From positions 1,922,001 through 1,986,000 of the forward strand of contig NZ_CANKZF010000001.1 in assembly GCF_947488515.1 (NCBI RefSeq): a stretch of DNA of 64,000 nt, given 5' to 3'. The stretch comes from an uncultured Nocardioides sp. (GTDB lineage Bacteria > Actinomycetota > Actinomycetes > Propionibacteriales > Nocardioidaceae). Every line of letters begins with the position of its first letter. The stretch's first letter is position 1. The position numbers were made by a program, and so were the translations under genes. The notes beneath the pieces were generated by a model, which did not search any database, was not told where the DNA came from, and saw only the letters and a program-made list of their open reading frames with translations. Positions 17,435 through 25,548 of the stretch are shown piece by piece.

Positions 17435-18204
17435 GTGCCGCACTGGTCGCGCTCCTCGCCGCCGCCGTCGTCATGGGGTCGACGGCGGCGGTGAGCCGTC
17501 GTCTGGACCGGGTCGCCGTGGTCGACGTGGCCTGGGGGCTGGCGTTCGTCGCGATCGCCCTCGCCCTGGCGCTCGTGTGGCCCGACGCCCACTCCTGGCT
17601 CCTCGCCGCCCTCGTCACCGCGTGGGGCGGCCGCCTCGCGTGGCACATCGGGCGCCGCTCGCGCGGGCACGGCGAGGACCCCCGCTACGAGAAGATGCTC
17701 GGCGGGCCGGGCTGGTCCGCCGGTGCCGGCCGCGTCGTCACCAAGGTCTTCCTGACGCAGGCGGTCGTCGCGTTCCTCATCTCCGCGCCGCTCCAGGTCG
17801 CGGCGGCGTACGACGTCCGCTGGTGGCCCGTCGTGTGGGCGGGTGTCGTGGTCTGGGCGGTGGGGGTGTTCTTCGAGGTCGTCGGCGACGCGCAGCTCGA
17901 GGCCTACAAGGGCCGGCCGCGCGAGTCGCGCCCGCGGATCCTCGACACCGGCCTGTGGGGCTGGAGCCGGCACCCCAACTACTTCGGCGACGCCTGCGTG
18001 TGGTGGGGCCTCTGGATCGCGGGCGCGCTGGCGGTGGGCTGGCTCCCGGGCCTGCTCACCGTGTGGGCGCCCGCCGCGATGACGTACTTCGTGCGCAACG
18101 TGACCGGTGCCAAGCTGCTGGAGCGGACGATGTCGCAGCGCGAGGGGTGGGACGAGTACGCCGCCCGGGTGCCGCTGTTCGTCCCGCGTCCCCCGCGGGG
18201 GTGA
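17431..18204 (+). CDS. DUF1295 membrane protein (steroid-reductase-like fold)
   Basis: 257 residues with about six membrane helices. The conserved C-terminal signature is present: LDTGLWGWSRHPNYFGDACVWWG near 170-192 and a late EGWDEYAARVPLFVPRPP. DUF1295 proteins resemble isoprenylcysteine methyltransferases and steroid 5-alpha reductases. The M. tuberculosis SigK locus has a DUF1295 gene (Rv0446c) in the same position beside a CFA-type gene. It ends the operon that starts at sigK. A role in reducing or modifying the acyl chain made by the preceding enzymes is inferred. GTG 17431 overlaps the preceding stop. Confidence 0.85.
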   Translation: MSAALVALLAAAVVMGSTAAVSRRLDRVAVVDVAWGLAFVAIALALALVWPDAHSWLLAALVTAWGGRLAWHIGRRSRGHGEDPRYEKMLGGPGWSAGAGRVVTKVFLTQAVVAFLISAPLQVAAAYDVRWWPVVWAGVVVWAVGVFFEVVGDAQLEAYKGRPRESRPRILDTGLWGWSRHPNYFGDACVWWGLWIAGALAVGWLPGLLTVWAPAAMTYFVRNVTGAKLLERTMSQREGWDEYAARVPLFVPRPPRG

Positions 18205-18279
18205 GTCGGAGCGGGATCTCCGGGCGCCCGCCGGGGGGTTCTGTGGGCGTGACCACCGTCTTCGGGTGACAATGCGCCA

Positions 18280-18831
18280 GTGGGTGAGCAGGAGGGGCTC
18301 GACTGCGCCGTCGAGGCGATGCAGGCGGGGGACGAGGCGGCGTTCCGCGTCGTCTACCGTCATGTCCAGCCACCGCTCCTGCGCTACCTCACCGTCCTCG
18401 TCGGCCCCGTCGAGGCCGAGGACGTCGCCAGCGAGGCCTGGGCGCAGGCGTTCCGCGACCTCGACCGGTTCAGCGGCGACGCCGACGGCTTCCGCGGGTG
18501 GATCACGACGATCGGCCGCAACCGCGCCCTCGACCACCTGCGCCACGCCCGGCGTCGGCCGGTCGCCGACGACTCGGTCGAGGACCTCGTGGACCTGCCG
18601 GACGACGTCGACGTCGAGGCCGACGTCATCGGCAGGGTCAACTCCGAGGCGGTCATCCGGCTGATCAGCAGCCTGCCCCGCGACCAGGCGGAGGCCATCA
18701 TGCTGCGCACGGTGCTCGGCTTCGACGCCCCCACCGCGGCCCGCATCCTCGGCAAGCGCCCGGGCGCCGTGCGCGCTGCGGCCCACCGCGGCCTCAAGCA
18801 GCTGGCCAAGCGAATCTCCGAGGAGCCGTAA
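18280..18831 (+). CDS. second ECF RNA polymerase sigma factor
   Basis: 183 residues. Region 2 (DEAAFRVVYRHVQPPLLRYLTVLVG...EDVASEAWAQAFRDL, FRGWITTIGRNRALDHLRHARRR) and region 4 (LPRDQAEAIMLRTVLGFDAPTAARILGKRPGAVRAAAHRGLKQLAK) are both clear. GTG 18280 lies 6 nt after GACAAT, so the message may be leaderless. The gene 34 nt downstream encodes a membrane protein that takes the usual anti-sigma place. Targets unknown. Confidence 0.85.
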   Translation: MGEQEGLDCAVEAMQAGDEAAFRVVYRHVQPPLLRYLTVLVGPVEAEDVASEAWAQAFRDLDRFSGDADGFRGWITTIGRNRALDHLRHARRRPVADDSVEDLVDLPDDVDVEADVIGRVNSEAVIRLISSLPRDQAEAIMLRTVLGFDAPTAARILGKRPGAVRAAAHRGLKQLAKRISEEP

Positions 18832-18865
18832 CACCTGTGACTGCCGTGACGCTGAAGGGAGTGAG

Positions 18866-19978
18866 ATGAGCACCCCGGACCCCCGCCTGTCCCGCCGTGA
18901 TGCCGAGCGCCTGCTCGACGCCCCCGCGGAGCACGACAGCGTCCTCGGGTGGGCCCTCACCGCCGCCAGTGCTCCCGCGCACCCGAGCGAGCTCCACGGC
19001 GAGGACGCAGCGGCAGCCGCCTTCCAGGCCGCGCGACTCTCGCCGGCACCGTCGACCAGGACCGGCTACGTCTCGCCCTCGCGCCTCGGGAGCCGCGCCG
19101 CTGCCCGCGCCGTGATCGCGACCGGCGCCGTCGTCGCCCTCACCTCCGGCGGCTTCGCCCTCGCCAGCACCACCGGCCTCCCGGGCCTGCCCGACCTGCC
19201 GGGGCTGCCCACCCTTCCCGGCCAGGCGTCCGACCGGGCCAGCGACGCCACGGCCGACGCACCGCGCGGCGCGGCCGGCTCCGTCACCCCGGGTGACAGC
19301 GGCAGCGCGGACGAAAGCCCCTCCGGGTCGGCCAGCGGCTCGCCCAGCGCCTCGGGGTCGACCGGTTCCTCCAGCTCGACGGAGTCGCCCGGGTCCCCGT
19401 CCGCCACTCCGTCCGAGTCATCGTCGGAGTCCCCGTCCGCGACCTCCGACTCTCCGGCCACCCCGTCGCCCAGCTTCGAGGGCCTCTGCCGGGCCTTCCA
19501 GGCCGCCGACCGCTCCGACGCCGGCTCGTCGCTCGGCAGCGCCGCCTTCCTCGCTCTCGCGACCCAGGCCGGCGGTGCCGACCGGATCGCCGTCTACTGC
19601 GTCGACCTCATCGGTCCGCCGACGCAGACCGGCAAGCCCACCCCCTCGCCGGTCAAGCCCACCCCGTCTCCCGGCAAGCCCACCCCGTCGCCGGGCAAGC
19701 CCACCGACCAGCCCACGAACGGCAACCAGGGGAACAACAGCTCGGGCAGCCAGAACAACGGTTCGACGAACCAGCCGAACCCGAACAGCCAGACCAACAA
19801 CGGCAACGGCAACGGGAACGGGCCCGGGAAGTACGGCAGCTCGTCGAACCCGAGCCCGGCGACCACGCCAGCAACACCAGCCGGTCCAGCAACACCAGCC
19901 AGCCCGACCACCAGTCCGACCGGCCCCGGCAACTCGGGGAACCCGGACAAGGGGGGCGGCGCACACACGTCCGGGTGA
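18866..19978 (+). CDS. single-pass membrane protein with long Ser/Pro/Asn-rich outer region, putative sigma partner
   Basis: 370 residues. Residues 1-75 are cytosolic (SRRDAERLLDAP...SVLGWALTAASAPAHPSEL...AAAAAFQAARL); a helix AAARAVIATGAVVALTSGGFALAS spans about 76-99. The outside has a Leu/Pro run, a Ser-rich run, a small folded domain (residues ~205-250, GLCRAFQAADRS...VYCVDLIG, two Cys), then Lys-Pro-Thr repeats and a Gln/Asn/Gly-rich tail. It has no HxxxCxxC zinc motif, yet sits where an anti-sigma factor would. The cytosolic part resembles N-terminal segments of other actinobacterial ECF partners. Good ribosome site AAGGGAG. Function inferred from position. Confidence 0.7.
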   Translation: MSTPDPRLSRRDAERLLDAPAEHDSVLGWALTAASAPAHPSELHGEDAAAAAFQAARLSPAPSTRTGYVSPSRLGSRAAARAVIATGAVVALTSGGFALASTTGLPGLPDLPGLPTLPGQASDRASDATADAPRGAAGSVTPGDSGSADESPSGSASGSPSASGSTGSSSSTESPGSPSATPSESSSESPSATSDSPATPSPSFEGLCRAFQAADRSDAGSSLGSAAFLALATQAGGADRIAVYCVDLIGPPTQTGKPTPSPVKPTPSPGKPTPSPGKPTDQPTNGNQGNNSSGSQNNGSTNQPNPNSQTNNGNGNGNGPGKYGSSSNPSPATTPATPAGPATPASPTTSPTGPGNSGNPDKGGGAHTSG

Positions 19979-20091
19979 CTCCCGGCGGCGGCCGCGTTCC
20001 GCAGGACCGGCTCTCGCACCCCGCACGTCGACCTCCCGCCGACGTACGGGATCCCCCCAGAACCGCGAGATCAACGTCCTACCAACGCACA

Positions 20092-20130
20092 GACAACGGC
20101 ATGGCCCTCCCCCGGGGTCATGCCGTTGTC
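20092..20130 (+). terminator. hairpin terminator after the sigma partner gene
   Basis: GACAACGGCATG (20092-20103) pairs with CATGCCGTTGTC (20119-20130), and the stem continues with GCCC/GGGT for about 16 pairs around a C-rich loop. It lies 113 nt past the stop and 50 nt before the AraC-type gene. The rest of 19979-20180 shows no gene. Confidence 0.7.
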
Positions 20131-20180
20131 GTGTCCCCGTCGGCCCCGCACCGTCCGCGACACGCGTTAGGTTCGGTGGC

Positions 20181-20681
20181 ATGGGCCGCCCGCCCTCCGC
20201 GCAGGAGGACACCAACCGACGGATGCTCCGCGCCCGCGACGAGATGGACCGCCGCTACGCCGAGCCCCTCGACGTACCCACCCTCGCCGCCATCGCGCAC
20301 CTGTCGGTGTCGCAGTTCGGACGGGTGTTCAAGGACGTCTACGGCGAGACGCCGCACCGCTACCTCCAGCGGCGACGGGTGGAGCGGGCGATGACGCTGC
20401 TGCGCCAGACCGACCGACCGGTGACGGACGTGGCGTGGGACGTCGGCTTCGCCAGCCTCGGCACCTTCAGCCGCACCTTCAGCAACGTCGTCGGGTGCTC
20501 ACCCACGGAGTTCCGCGCGGGCCACACCCCGGTCGCCGTCCCGTCGTGCTTCATCGCCGCATGGACGCGCCCCCGCGAGCGGGAGGCCCCAGGCGGCCCG
20601 GCCGGGCCCGACCGGGCCGTGGTGACGGCCGCCCCGAGGACAGCGGTTTCGGAGAAGCGGGAGGGGGTCGTCGCTGGCTAG
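20181..20681 (+). CDS. small AraC-family transcriptional regulator
   Basis: 166 residues. The two helix-turn-helix units of AraC proteins occupy residues ~15-115 (LDVPTLAAIAHLSVSQFGRVFKDVYGETPHRYL and PVTDVAWDVGFASLGTFSRTFSNVVGCSPTEFR). There is no N-terminal effector domain; the remaining 50 residues are a disordered-looking tail. TAGGTT 7 nt before the ATG suggests a leaderless start. The VOC protein gene starts 10 nt after the stop and is a likely target or partner, a common AraC-glyoxalase arrangement. Confidence 0.85.
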   Translation: MGRPPSAQEDTNRRMLRARDEMDRRYAEPLDVPTLAAIAHLSVSQFGRVFKDVYGETPHRYLQRRRVERAMTLLRQTDRPVTDVAWDVGFASLGTFSRTFSNVVGCSPTEFRAGHTPVAVPSCFIAAWTRPREREAPGGPAGPDRAVVTAAPRTAVSEKREGVVAG

Positions 20682-20691
20682 CGTCGTCGCC

Positions 20692-21111
20692 ATGAACACC
20701 AACCACATCACCAGCCTCCACATCCGCAGCGTGCCGGTCCTCGACCAGGACGAGGCGCTCGACTTCTACACCACCCACCTCGGCTTCGAGGTGCGCGACG
20801 ACATCGACCTCGGCTTCATGCGCTGGCTCACGGTCGGCGTCCCGGGACAGGACACCTCGATCCTGCTCGAGCTCGTCGGGGCGCCGATGCACGACGAGGC
20901 GACCGCCGCGCAGGTGCGCGAGCTCGTGGCCAAGGGCGCGCTCGGCGGCGTCTTCCTGCTCAGCGACGACGTGCACGCGACCTACGCCGCGCTCCGCGAC
21001 GCCGGCGTCGAGATCACCCAGGAGCCGGTCGAGCAGCCCTACGGCACCGACTTCGGCATCCGCGACCCGTTCGGCAACCACGTCCGCATCAACCAGCCGG
21101 CCACGACCTGA
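20692..21111 (+). CDS. VOC superfamily (glyoxalase-like) protein
   Basis: 139 residues in the beta-alpha-beta-beta-beta fold of vicinal oxygen chelate proteins: LHIRSVPVLDQDEALDFYTTHLGFEV, DDVHATYAALRDAGVEITQEPVEQPYG and the closing GIRDPFGNHVRINQP. His at LHI, Glu at LLEL and the last strand could bind a metal, but no substrate is evident. It directly follows the AraC-type gene. Confidence 0.85.
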   Translation: MNTNHITSLHIRSVPVLDQDEALDFYTTHLGFEVRDDIDLGFMRWLTVGVPGQDTSILLELVGAPMHDEATAAQVRELVAKGALGGVFLLSDDVHATYAALRDAGVEITQEPVEQPYGTDFGIRDPFGNHVRINQPATT

Positions 21112-21121
21112 AGGGACCTCG

Positions 21122-21601
21122 ATGAGCTACCCACCGCCGATCTACTTCGGCGATTCCGGCGAGGTGTCCGCCAGCGTCGTGCCGGCGGACGTCGAGCCCG
21201 CCGTGGTCTACCCCAACGGCAACAAGGTCTTCTACCTCGCCCAGGGCACCGCCACCCAGGGCACCTTCGGCCTCTACCGGTGGGAGTTCGCCGGCCCCGA
21301 GAGCGGTCCCGGCGCCCACTTCCACCGCACCATCACCGAGTCGTTCTACGTCCTCGAGGGCACCGTCACGATCTACGACGGCACCGACTGGGTGCGGTGC
21401 CACGCCGGCGACTTCGCCCACGTCCCGGCGGGCGGGATCCACGGCTTCCGCAACCAGGACGGGGCCGCCAAGATGCTCCTCCACTTCGCGCCGGGCGCGC
21501 CGCGCGAGGCCTACTTCGAGGGACTGGCCGCCGGCAAGGGCAACCTCGACGGCGATGCCTACGACCGGTTCATGCGGGAGCACGACAACACGTGGGTCTG
21601 A
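21122..21601 (+). CDS. cupin-domain protein
   Basis: 159 residues with a single cupin barrel. Motif 1 reads GPGAHFHRTITESFYVLEG (His, His-equivalent and Glu metal ligands near 62-80) and motif 2 reads GDFAHVPAGGIHGFRN with the closing His. The fold fits small metal-dependent oxygenases, isomerases or ligand sensors. It is 10 nt behind the VOC gene and 10 nt ahead of the methyltransferase, so the run 20181-22163 may be one transcript. Substrate unknown. Confidence 0.85.
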   Translation: MSYPPPIYFGDSGEVSASVVPADVEPAVVYPNGNKVFYLAQGTATQGTFGLYRWEFAGPESGPGAHFHRTITESFYVLEGTVTIYDGTDWVRCHAGDFAHVPAGGIHGFRNQDGAAKMLLHFAPGAPREAYFEGLAAGKGNLDGDAYDRFMREHDNTWV

Positions 21602-21611
21602 GCGAGGTCTG

Positions 21612-22163
21612 ATGGACCGAGTCACCGCGGCGTTCGACGCCACCCCGCGCCGGGACTTCCTCCCGCGCGGGGTGCGACGCCGGGCGTCGTACGACGGTCC
21701 GCTGGCGATCGCGGCGGGTCAGACCAACTCCCAGCCCCGCACCGTCGACGACATGCTGCGGCTGCTCGACGTCCGCGCCGGCCAGCGGGTCCTCGACGTC
21801 GGGTCGGGGAGCGGGTGGACGACCGCGCTGCTGGCGCACCTGGTCGGGCCGGCCGGGTCGGTGCTCGGCGTCGAGCTGGAGCCGGAGCTGGTGTCGTTCG
21901 GCACCGGCAACCTGGCGCGCACCGACCGCCCGTGGGCGTCGATCCGTCGGGCGGAGCCCGGAGTGCTCGGCGACGCCGACGGAGCGCCGTACGACCGCAT
22001 CCTCGTCTCCGCGATGGCCGACGAGCTGCCGCTCGCCCTGGTCGAGCAGCTCACCGATGACGGCGTCCTGGTGGTGCCGGTGGACGGGACGATGCTGCGG
22101 GTGACCAACCCGGGGGCCGTCGCCACCGAGCACGGGCGCTACCGGTTCGTGCCGCTGCGCTGA
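21612..22163 (+). CDS. protein-L-isoaspartate O-methyltransferase-like protein, short form
   Basis: 183 residues; usual family length is about 205-230. PRRDFLP, the PLAIAAGQTNSQP substrate loop and the SAM loop VLDVGSGSGWTTALLAHLVGPAGSVLGVE are intact, but the N-terminal helix bundle is trimmed and the C-terminal half is compact. It may repair isoaspartate in damaged proteins or methylate something smaller. The last 25 nt overlap the end of the convergent membrane protein gene. Confidence 0.8.
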   Translation: MDRVTAAFDATPRRDFLPRGVRRRASYDGPLAIAAGQTNSQPRTVDDMLRLLDVRAGQRVLDVGSGSGWTTALLAHLVGPAGSVLGVELEPELVSFGTGNLARTDRPWASIRRAEPGVLGDADGAPYDRILVSAMADELPLALVEQLTDDGVLVVPVDGTMLRVTNPGAVATEHGRYRFVPLR

Positions 22164-23269
22164 GGTGCTGGCCGGCCCGGCCTCCGCGCCAGCCGGACCG
22201 GCAGGCTCGCCGCCGCCTCGAGCGGACCGCGGACCCGGAGCAGCCGGAGCGCCGCCCCGATCGCCAGGAGCACCACGACGTGGGCGAGGTAGGTCGAGGG
22301 CTCCTCCGGCGGCCACACCGCCTCGGTGCGCATCACGACGTGCAGCGAGTAGAGCGTGAGCGTCGCCGCGCCCGCTCCGAAGAGGACGGCGAGAACGGCG
22401 GTCGCCGGTCGGGGCAGCAGCCGCTCGACGAGCAGGCAGAGCGCGATCACCAGGACCGCGCTGCCGATGGTCTGGGCGAGGTCGAACGGCGTCGCCGAGT
22501 GGGGCGCGACGAGCAGCAGCCAGTCCCAGTCGCCGTCGGCGGGCGTCGTGCCGTACATGCCGGTGGCGTTCTCCGACGCGACCGCCGGGTCGGCCAGCGA
22601 CCGCGAGACCTGCGTCGCGAGCACCGCCACCGAGAGTCCGCCGAGGGCCAGGCCGCCGAGCAGCGAGGTGTCGCGCAGGTCGAGGCGGCCGAGCACGAGA
22701 CCGGCGAGGAGGTACGCCAGCCACGGCACGACCGGGTAGTAGCCGGTGAGGAGCAGCTCGCTCGCCAGCTGCCCGGGGTCGGCGAGCTGCTCGAAGGTCG
22801 GGCTGTCGAACCCCCGCTCCGGCAGGTGCGGTCGCACCAGGTGCGAGACCACCGGCGCGAGGGCGACCCACGCGACGGTGAGCGGCAGGAGCCAGCGGAC
22901 ACCCAGGAGCGTGAACGGCAGGCCCAGGACGAACAGCACGCCGTAGTAGGTGAGGATGATCGCGATGCCGGTTTCCAGGCCACCGAGCAGCAGGCCGAGC
23001 CCGCCGATCAGCAGCGCCCGGACGGCGATGCCGAGGGTGCGCAGCGCGAGCGGCCGACCCCTCAGCGGCTCGCGGGTCATCAGCGCGAGGCTCACGCCTG
23101 CGAGCACCGCGAAGAGCGCCGACGCCCGGCCGCCGGCCAGCCACTGGGCGGTGGTGAGGTCCCCGGCAGGCGTGCGCTCGTCGAGCACGTGGGTGGCGAC
23201 CATGCCGAGGAGCGCGAGGCACCGGGCGACGTCCAGCCCGACGAGGCGGCCGCTGCGGGTCCCGGTCAT
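22139..23269 (-). CDS. polytopic membrane protein, acyltransferase-like (DUF1624/DUF418 type)
   Basis: 376 residues with ten or so hydrophobic helices. The N-terminal signature RLVGLDVARCLALLGMVATHVLDE, followed by GRASALFAVLAGVSLAL, is that of the heparan-alpha-glucosaminide N-acetyltransferase-like/DUF418 group, which includes YeiB-like proteins. The membrane His at ATHV is the proposed acceptor of acetyl groups in the family. The C-terminus is basic (RPGRPAPQRSGTNR). Substrate unknown. It converges on and overlaps the methyltransferase gene by 25 nt. Confidence 0.78.
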   Translation of the reverse strand: MTGTRSGRLVGLDVARCLALLGMVATHVLDERTPAGDLTTAQWLAGGRASALFAVLAGVSLALMTREPLRGRPLALRTLGIAVRALLIGGLGLLLGGLETGIAIILTYYGVLFVLGLPFTLLGVRWLLPLTVAWVALAPVVSHLVRPHLPERGFDSPTFEQLADPGQLASELLLTGYYPVVPWLAYLLAGLVLGRLDLRDTSLLGGLALGGLSVAVLATQVSRSLADPAVASENATGMYGTTPADGDWDWLLLVAPHSATPFDLAQTIGSAVLVIALCLLVERLLPRPATAVLAVLFGAGAATLTLYSLHVVMRTEAVWPPEEPSTYLAHVVVLLAIGAALRLLRVRGPLEAAASLPVRLARRPGRPAPQRSGTNR

Positions 23270-23310
23270 GGGCCCATCCTGCCGGGCGGCTCGCGAACGG
23301 GCGGGCGCGC

Positions 23311-23688
23311 TCAGGCGTCGGGCCGGGCGACCTGGTCGGCGAGGCGTGCGGGCGCCTGGATGCAGTAGGAGTCGGTCAGCAGCTCGGCGAGCTCGTCCCA
23401 GTTGGTCTCGTCGTCGAGGAGCATCCCGATGTAGTTGCCGCCCCAGCCGGCCCGGAAGTAGGGGTCACCCATGTGCTCGAAGGCGGCCACCTCGTCGGGC
23501 TCGCCGCGGAAGGTGATCCGGAAGAGCTGGTCCTCCCCGCCGAAGACGTGGGCCACCGTCGCACTGCCCACGCGCCAGCGCGTGCCGGTCCATGCCGGCT
23601 CCTGCCGGCAGCGCGGGAGTGCGCCGAGCACCGCGTCGATGCGCAGCACCCACTCCTCGGGCACGAGGGGACGGTCGGCGAGGGCCAC
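23311..23688 (-). CDS. MmcQ/YjbR-family DNA-binding-like protein
   Basis: About 125 residues. LGALPRCRQEPAWTGTRWRVGSATVAHVFGGEDQLFRITFR and FRAGWGGNYIGMLLDDETNWDELAELLTDSYCIQAP follow the YjbR fold (CyaY-like). GTG 23688 gives the family length; an upstream ATG would put a strong hairpin inside the coding region and is less likely. Members are called DNA-binding on weak evidence, so the role is open. Confidence 0.78.
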   Translation of the reverse strand: MALADRPLVPEEWVLRIDAVLGALPRCRQEPAWTGTRWRVGSATVAHVFGGEDQLFRITFRGEPDEVAAFEHMGDPYFRAGWGGNYIGMLLDDETNWDELAELLTDSYCIQAPARLADQVARPDA

Positions 23689-23714
23689 GGCGTGATCCTG
23701 CCACCGCGCACCGA

Positions 23715-23795
23715 CACCATGAAGGCAGCTCGCCTCCCTGACTCCGTCGGCCACGCTCGGCACCGCGCCGTCGGGCCCGAACTGCCTTCATGGTG
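23715..23795 (-). terminator. hairpin between the secreted protein and YjbR genes
   Basis: CACCATGAAGGCAG (23715-23728) pairs perfectly with its complement at 23782-23795 around a 53-nt loop. It lies 25 nt after the stop of the upstream minus-strand gene, in the terminator position. Confidence 0.6.
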
Positions 23796-23819
23796 CTCGT
23801 ACGGCGTGGGCCAGCGACG

Positions 23820-24344
23820 TCAGCGGAGCGGGCGCACCACGTACCGGACCAGGGCGGTCCCGCCCCACCGCGGTGCGGCGCCGACGAAGCTGAGCTCGAC
23901 CTTGACGCGGAGACCGCGACCGCGCGCGCGGATCACGAACTCCTCGCGCATCTCGGGCTCGGTCTCGGGGCCGGTGGCCACCTCGACCGTGCGACTGGAC
24001 GAGGTGACGCCGTGGAACCCCTTCGCCCGCAACCCGCGCACCAGGTGGCGCTGCTCCGGCCCGAGGTCATCGGTGTCCATCGCCAGGTCCAGGAACTCCC
24101 TGCAGTCGGCCCGGATGTAGCCGCGGACCGTGTACTCGCCCTGGGGCAGCGGCACCGCCCGCGGGAAGTCGGCCGCGTCGGTGCTGACGTCACCGCACGG
24201 ACCGGGTCGGTCCACGGTGTGGCCGGGCGCCCCCGGTTCGGCGGCCACCCCGGCCACGGACGTGCCCGCCACGACGACGAGGGCTCCTGCGAGGACGTGG
24301 CTCAGGCGGATCCGCAGCTTCGGCATGGGTGCAGTGAAGCGCAT
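23820..24344 (-). CDS. secreted protein of unknown function
   Basis: 174 residues. A signal peptide (KLRIRLSHVLAGALVVVAGTSVAGVAA) is followed by a short mature domain with two Cys (GPCGDV and RADCREF), one probable disulfide, and a beta-rich second half ending in TALVRYVVRPLR. ATG 24326 (MPKLRIRL) is an alternative start that removes six residues. Family not recognised. Confidence 0.7.
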   Translation of the reverse strand: MRFTAPMPKLRIRLSHVLAGALVVVAGTSVAGVAAEPGAPGHTVDRPGPCGDVSTDAADFPRAVPLPQGEYTVRGYIRADCREFLDLAMDTDDLGPEQRHLVRGLRAKGFHGVTSSSRTVEVATGPETEPEMREEFVIRARGRGLRVKVELSFVGAAPRWGGTALVRYVVRPLR

Positions 24345-24387
24345 GCCCGGCGTCGGGGCCCGCGAAATGGTGGAGAACGCTCGTGTG

Positions 24388-25548
24388 TCAGTAGGACTTC
24401 GGCAACCCCAGGCTGTGCATCGCGACGAAGTTGAGGATCATCTCCCGGCTGACCGGGGCGATCCGGCCGGCGCGGGCGGCGACCAGCAGGCCGGCCATGC
24501 CGTACTCCTGCGTGATGCCGTTGCCGCCGTGGGTCTGCACGGCCGCGTCGACCGCGTGCACGGCCGCCTCGGCAGCGGCGTACTTCGCCATGTTGGCGGC
24601 CTCGCCGGCCGCCATGTCGTCGCCGGCGTCGACCAGCGCGGACGCCTTCTGCGTCATCAGCCGGGCGAGCTCGTTCTCGATGTGGGCCGTCGCGAGCGGG
24701 TGGGCGATGGCCTGGTGGGAGCCGATCGGGGCCTTGAAGACGGTGCGCTCCTTGGCGTACGACGACGCCTTCGCGAGGGCGTGGCGGGCCAGGCCGGTCG
24801 AGAAGGAGGCCGCCATGATCCGCTCGGGGTTGAGGCCGGCGAACAGCTGGACCAGCCCACCGTCCTCGTCGCCGACCAGCGCCTCGCGCGGGAGCCGGAC
24901 GTCGTCGATGAAGACCTGGAACTGCTTCTCGGGGCTGACGATCTCCATCGGGATCGCGGTGTACTCGAGGCCGGCCGCGTCGGTCGGCACGACGAAGAGG
25001 CACGGCTTGAGCTTCCCCGTCCTGGCGTCCTCCGCGCGGGCCACGACGAGCACGTTGGCGGCCTCGTCGACGCCGGAGATGTAGATCTTCTGGCCCTTGA
25101 GCACCCACTCATCGCCGTCGCGGCGGGCGGTGGTCGTGATGTTGTGCGAGTTGGTGCCGGCGTCGGGCTCGGTGATCGCGAAGGCCATCGTGGCGGTGCC
25201 GTCGCAGATCCCGGGCAGCCACTGCTGCTTCTGCTCCTCGGTGCCGTAGCGGGCGATCACGGTGCCGCAGATCGCCGGGCTGACGACCATCATCAGCAGC
25301 GGACATCCCTGCGCGGCGAGCTCCTCGCAGACCGCGGCCATGTCACCGATGCCGCCGCCCCCGCCGCCGTACTCCTCCGGGATGTTGATGCCGAGGTAGC
25401 CCGCCTTGGCGATCTCGAGCCACAGCTCGGTCGTCTTCTCGCCGGAGCGGGCGCGCTCGACGAACCAGTCGCGTCCGTAGCCGCTCGCCAGCCGTGCCAC
25501 CTGGCGGCGCAGCTCCTGGCGCTCCTCGGTCTCGGTGAAGTTGCTCAT
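24388..25548 (-). CDS. acyl-CoA dehydrogenase, last gene of the branched acyl-CoA operon
   Basis: 386 residues. FAD/acyl-CoA dehydrogenase features: MAFAITEPDAGTNSHNITTTA, KGQKIYISGVDEA (flavin-facing strand), SYAKERTVFKAPIGSHQAIAHPLA and the C-terminal VQTHGGNGITQEYGM. The catalytic Glu of most members sits near residue 245 or 360-370; a Glu follows at ITQEYG, as in the short/branched-chain group. It oxidises an acyl-CoA to the 2-enoyl-CoA with electrons to ETF. Start ATG 25548 overlaps the carboxylase alpha stop by 4 nt. Confidence 0.9.
   Translation of the reverse strand: MSNFTETEERQELRRQVARLASGYGRDWFVERARSGEKTTELWLEIAKAGYLGINIPEEYGGGGGGIGDMAAVCEELAAQGCPLLMMVVSPAICGTVIARYGTEEQKQQWLPGICDGTATMAFAITEPDAGTNSHNITTTARRDGDEWVLKGQKIYISGVDEAANVLVVARAEDARTGKLKPCLFVVPTDAAGLEYTAIPMEIVSPEKQFQVFIDDVRLPREALVGDEDGGLVQLFAGLNPERIMAASFSTGLARHALAKASSYAKERTVFKAPIGSHQAIAHPLATAHIENELARLMTQKASALVDAGDDMAAGEAANMAKYAAAEAAVHAVDAAVQTHGGNGITQEYGMAGLLVAARAGRIAPVSREMILNFVAMHSLGLPKSY

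Noticed and set aside
20692..22163. An antibiotic- or methylglyoxal-detoxification operon
   Set aside because: VOC, cupin and methyltransferase genes are close together, but none has substrate-defining residues and the cluster is a common kind of loose neighbourhood.
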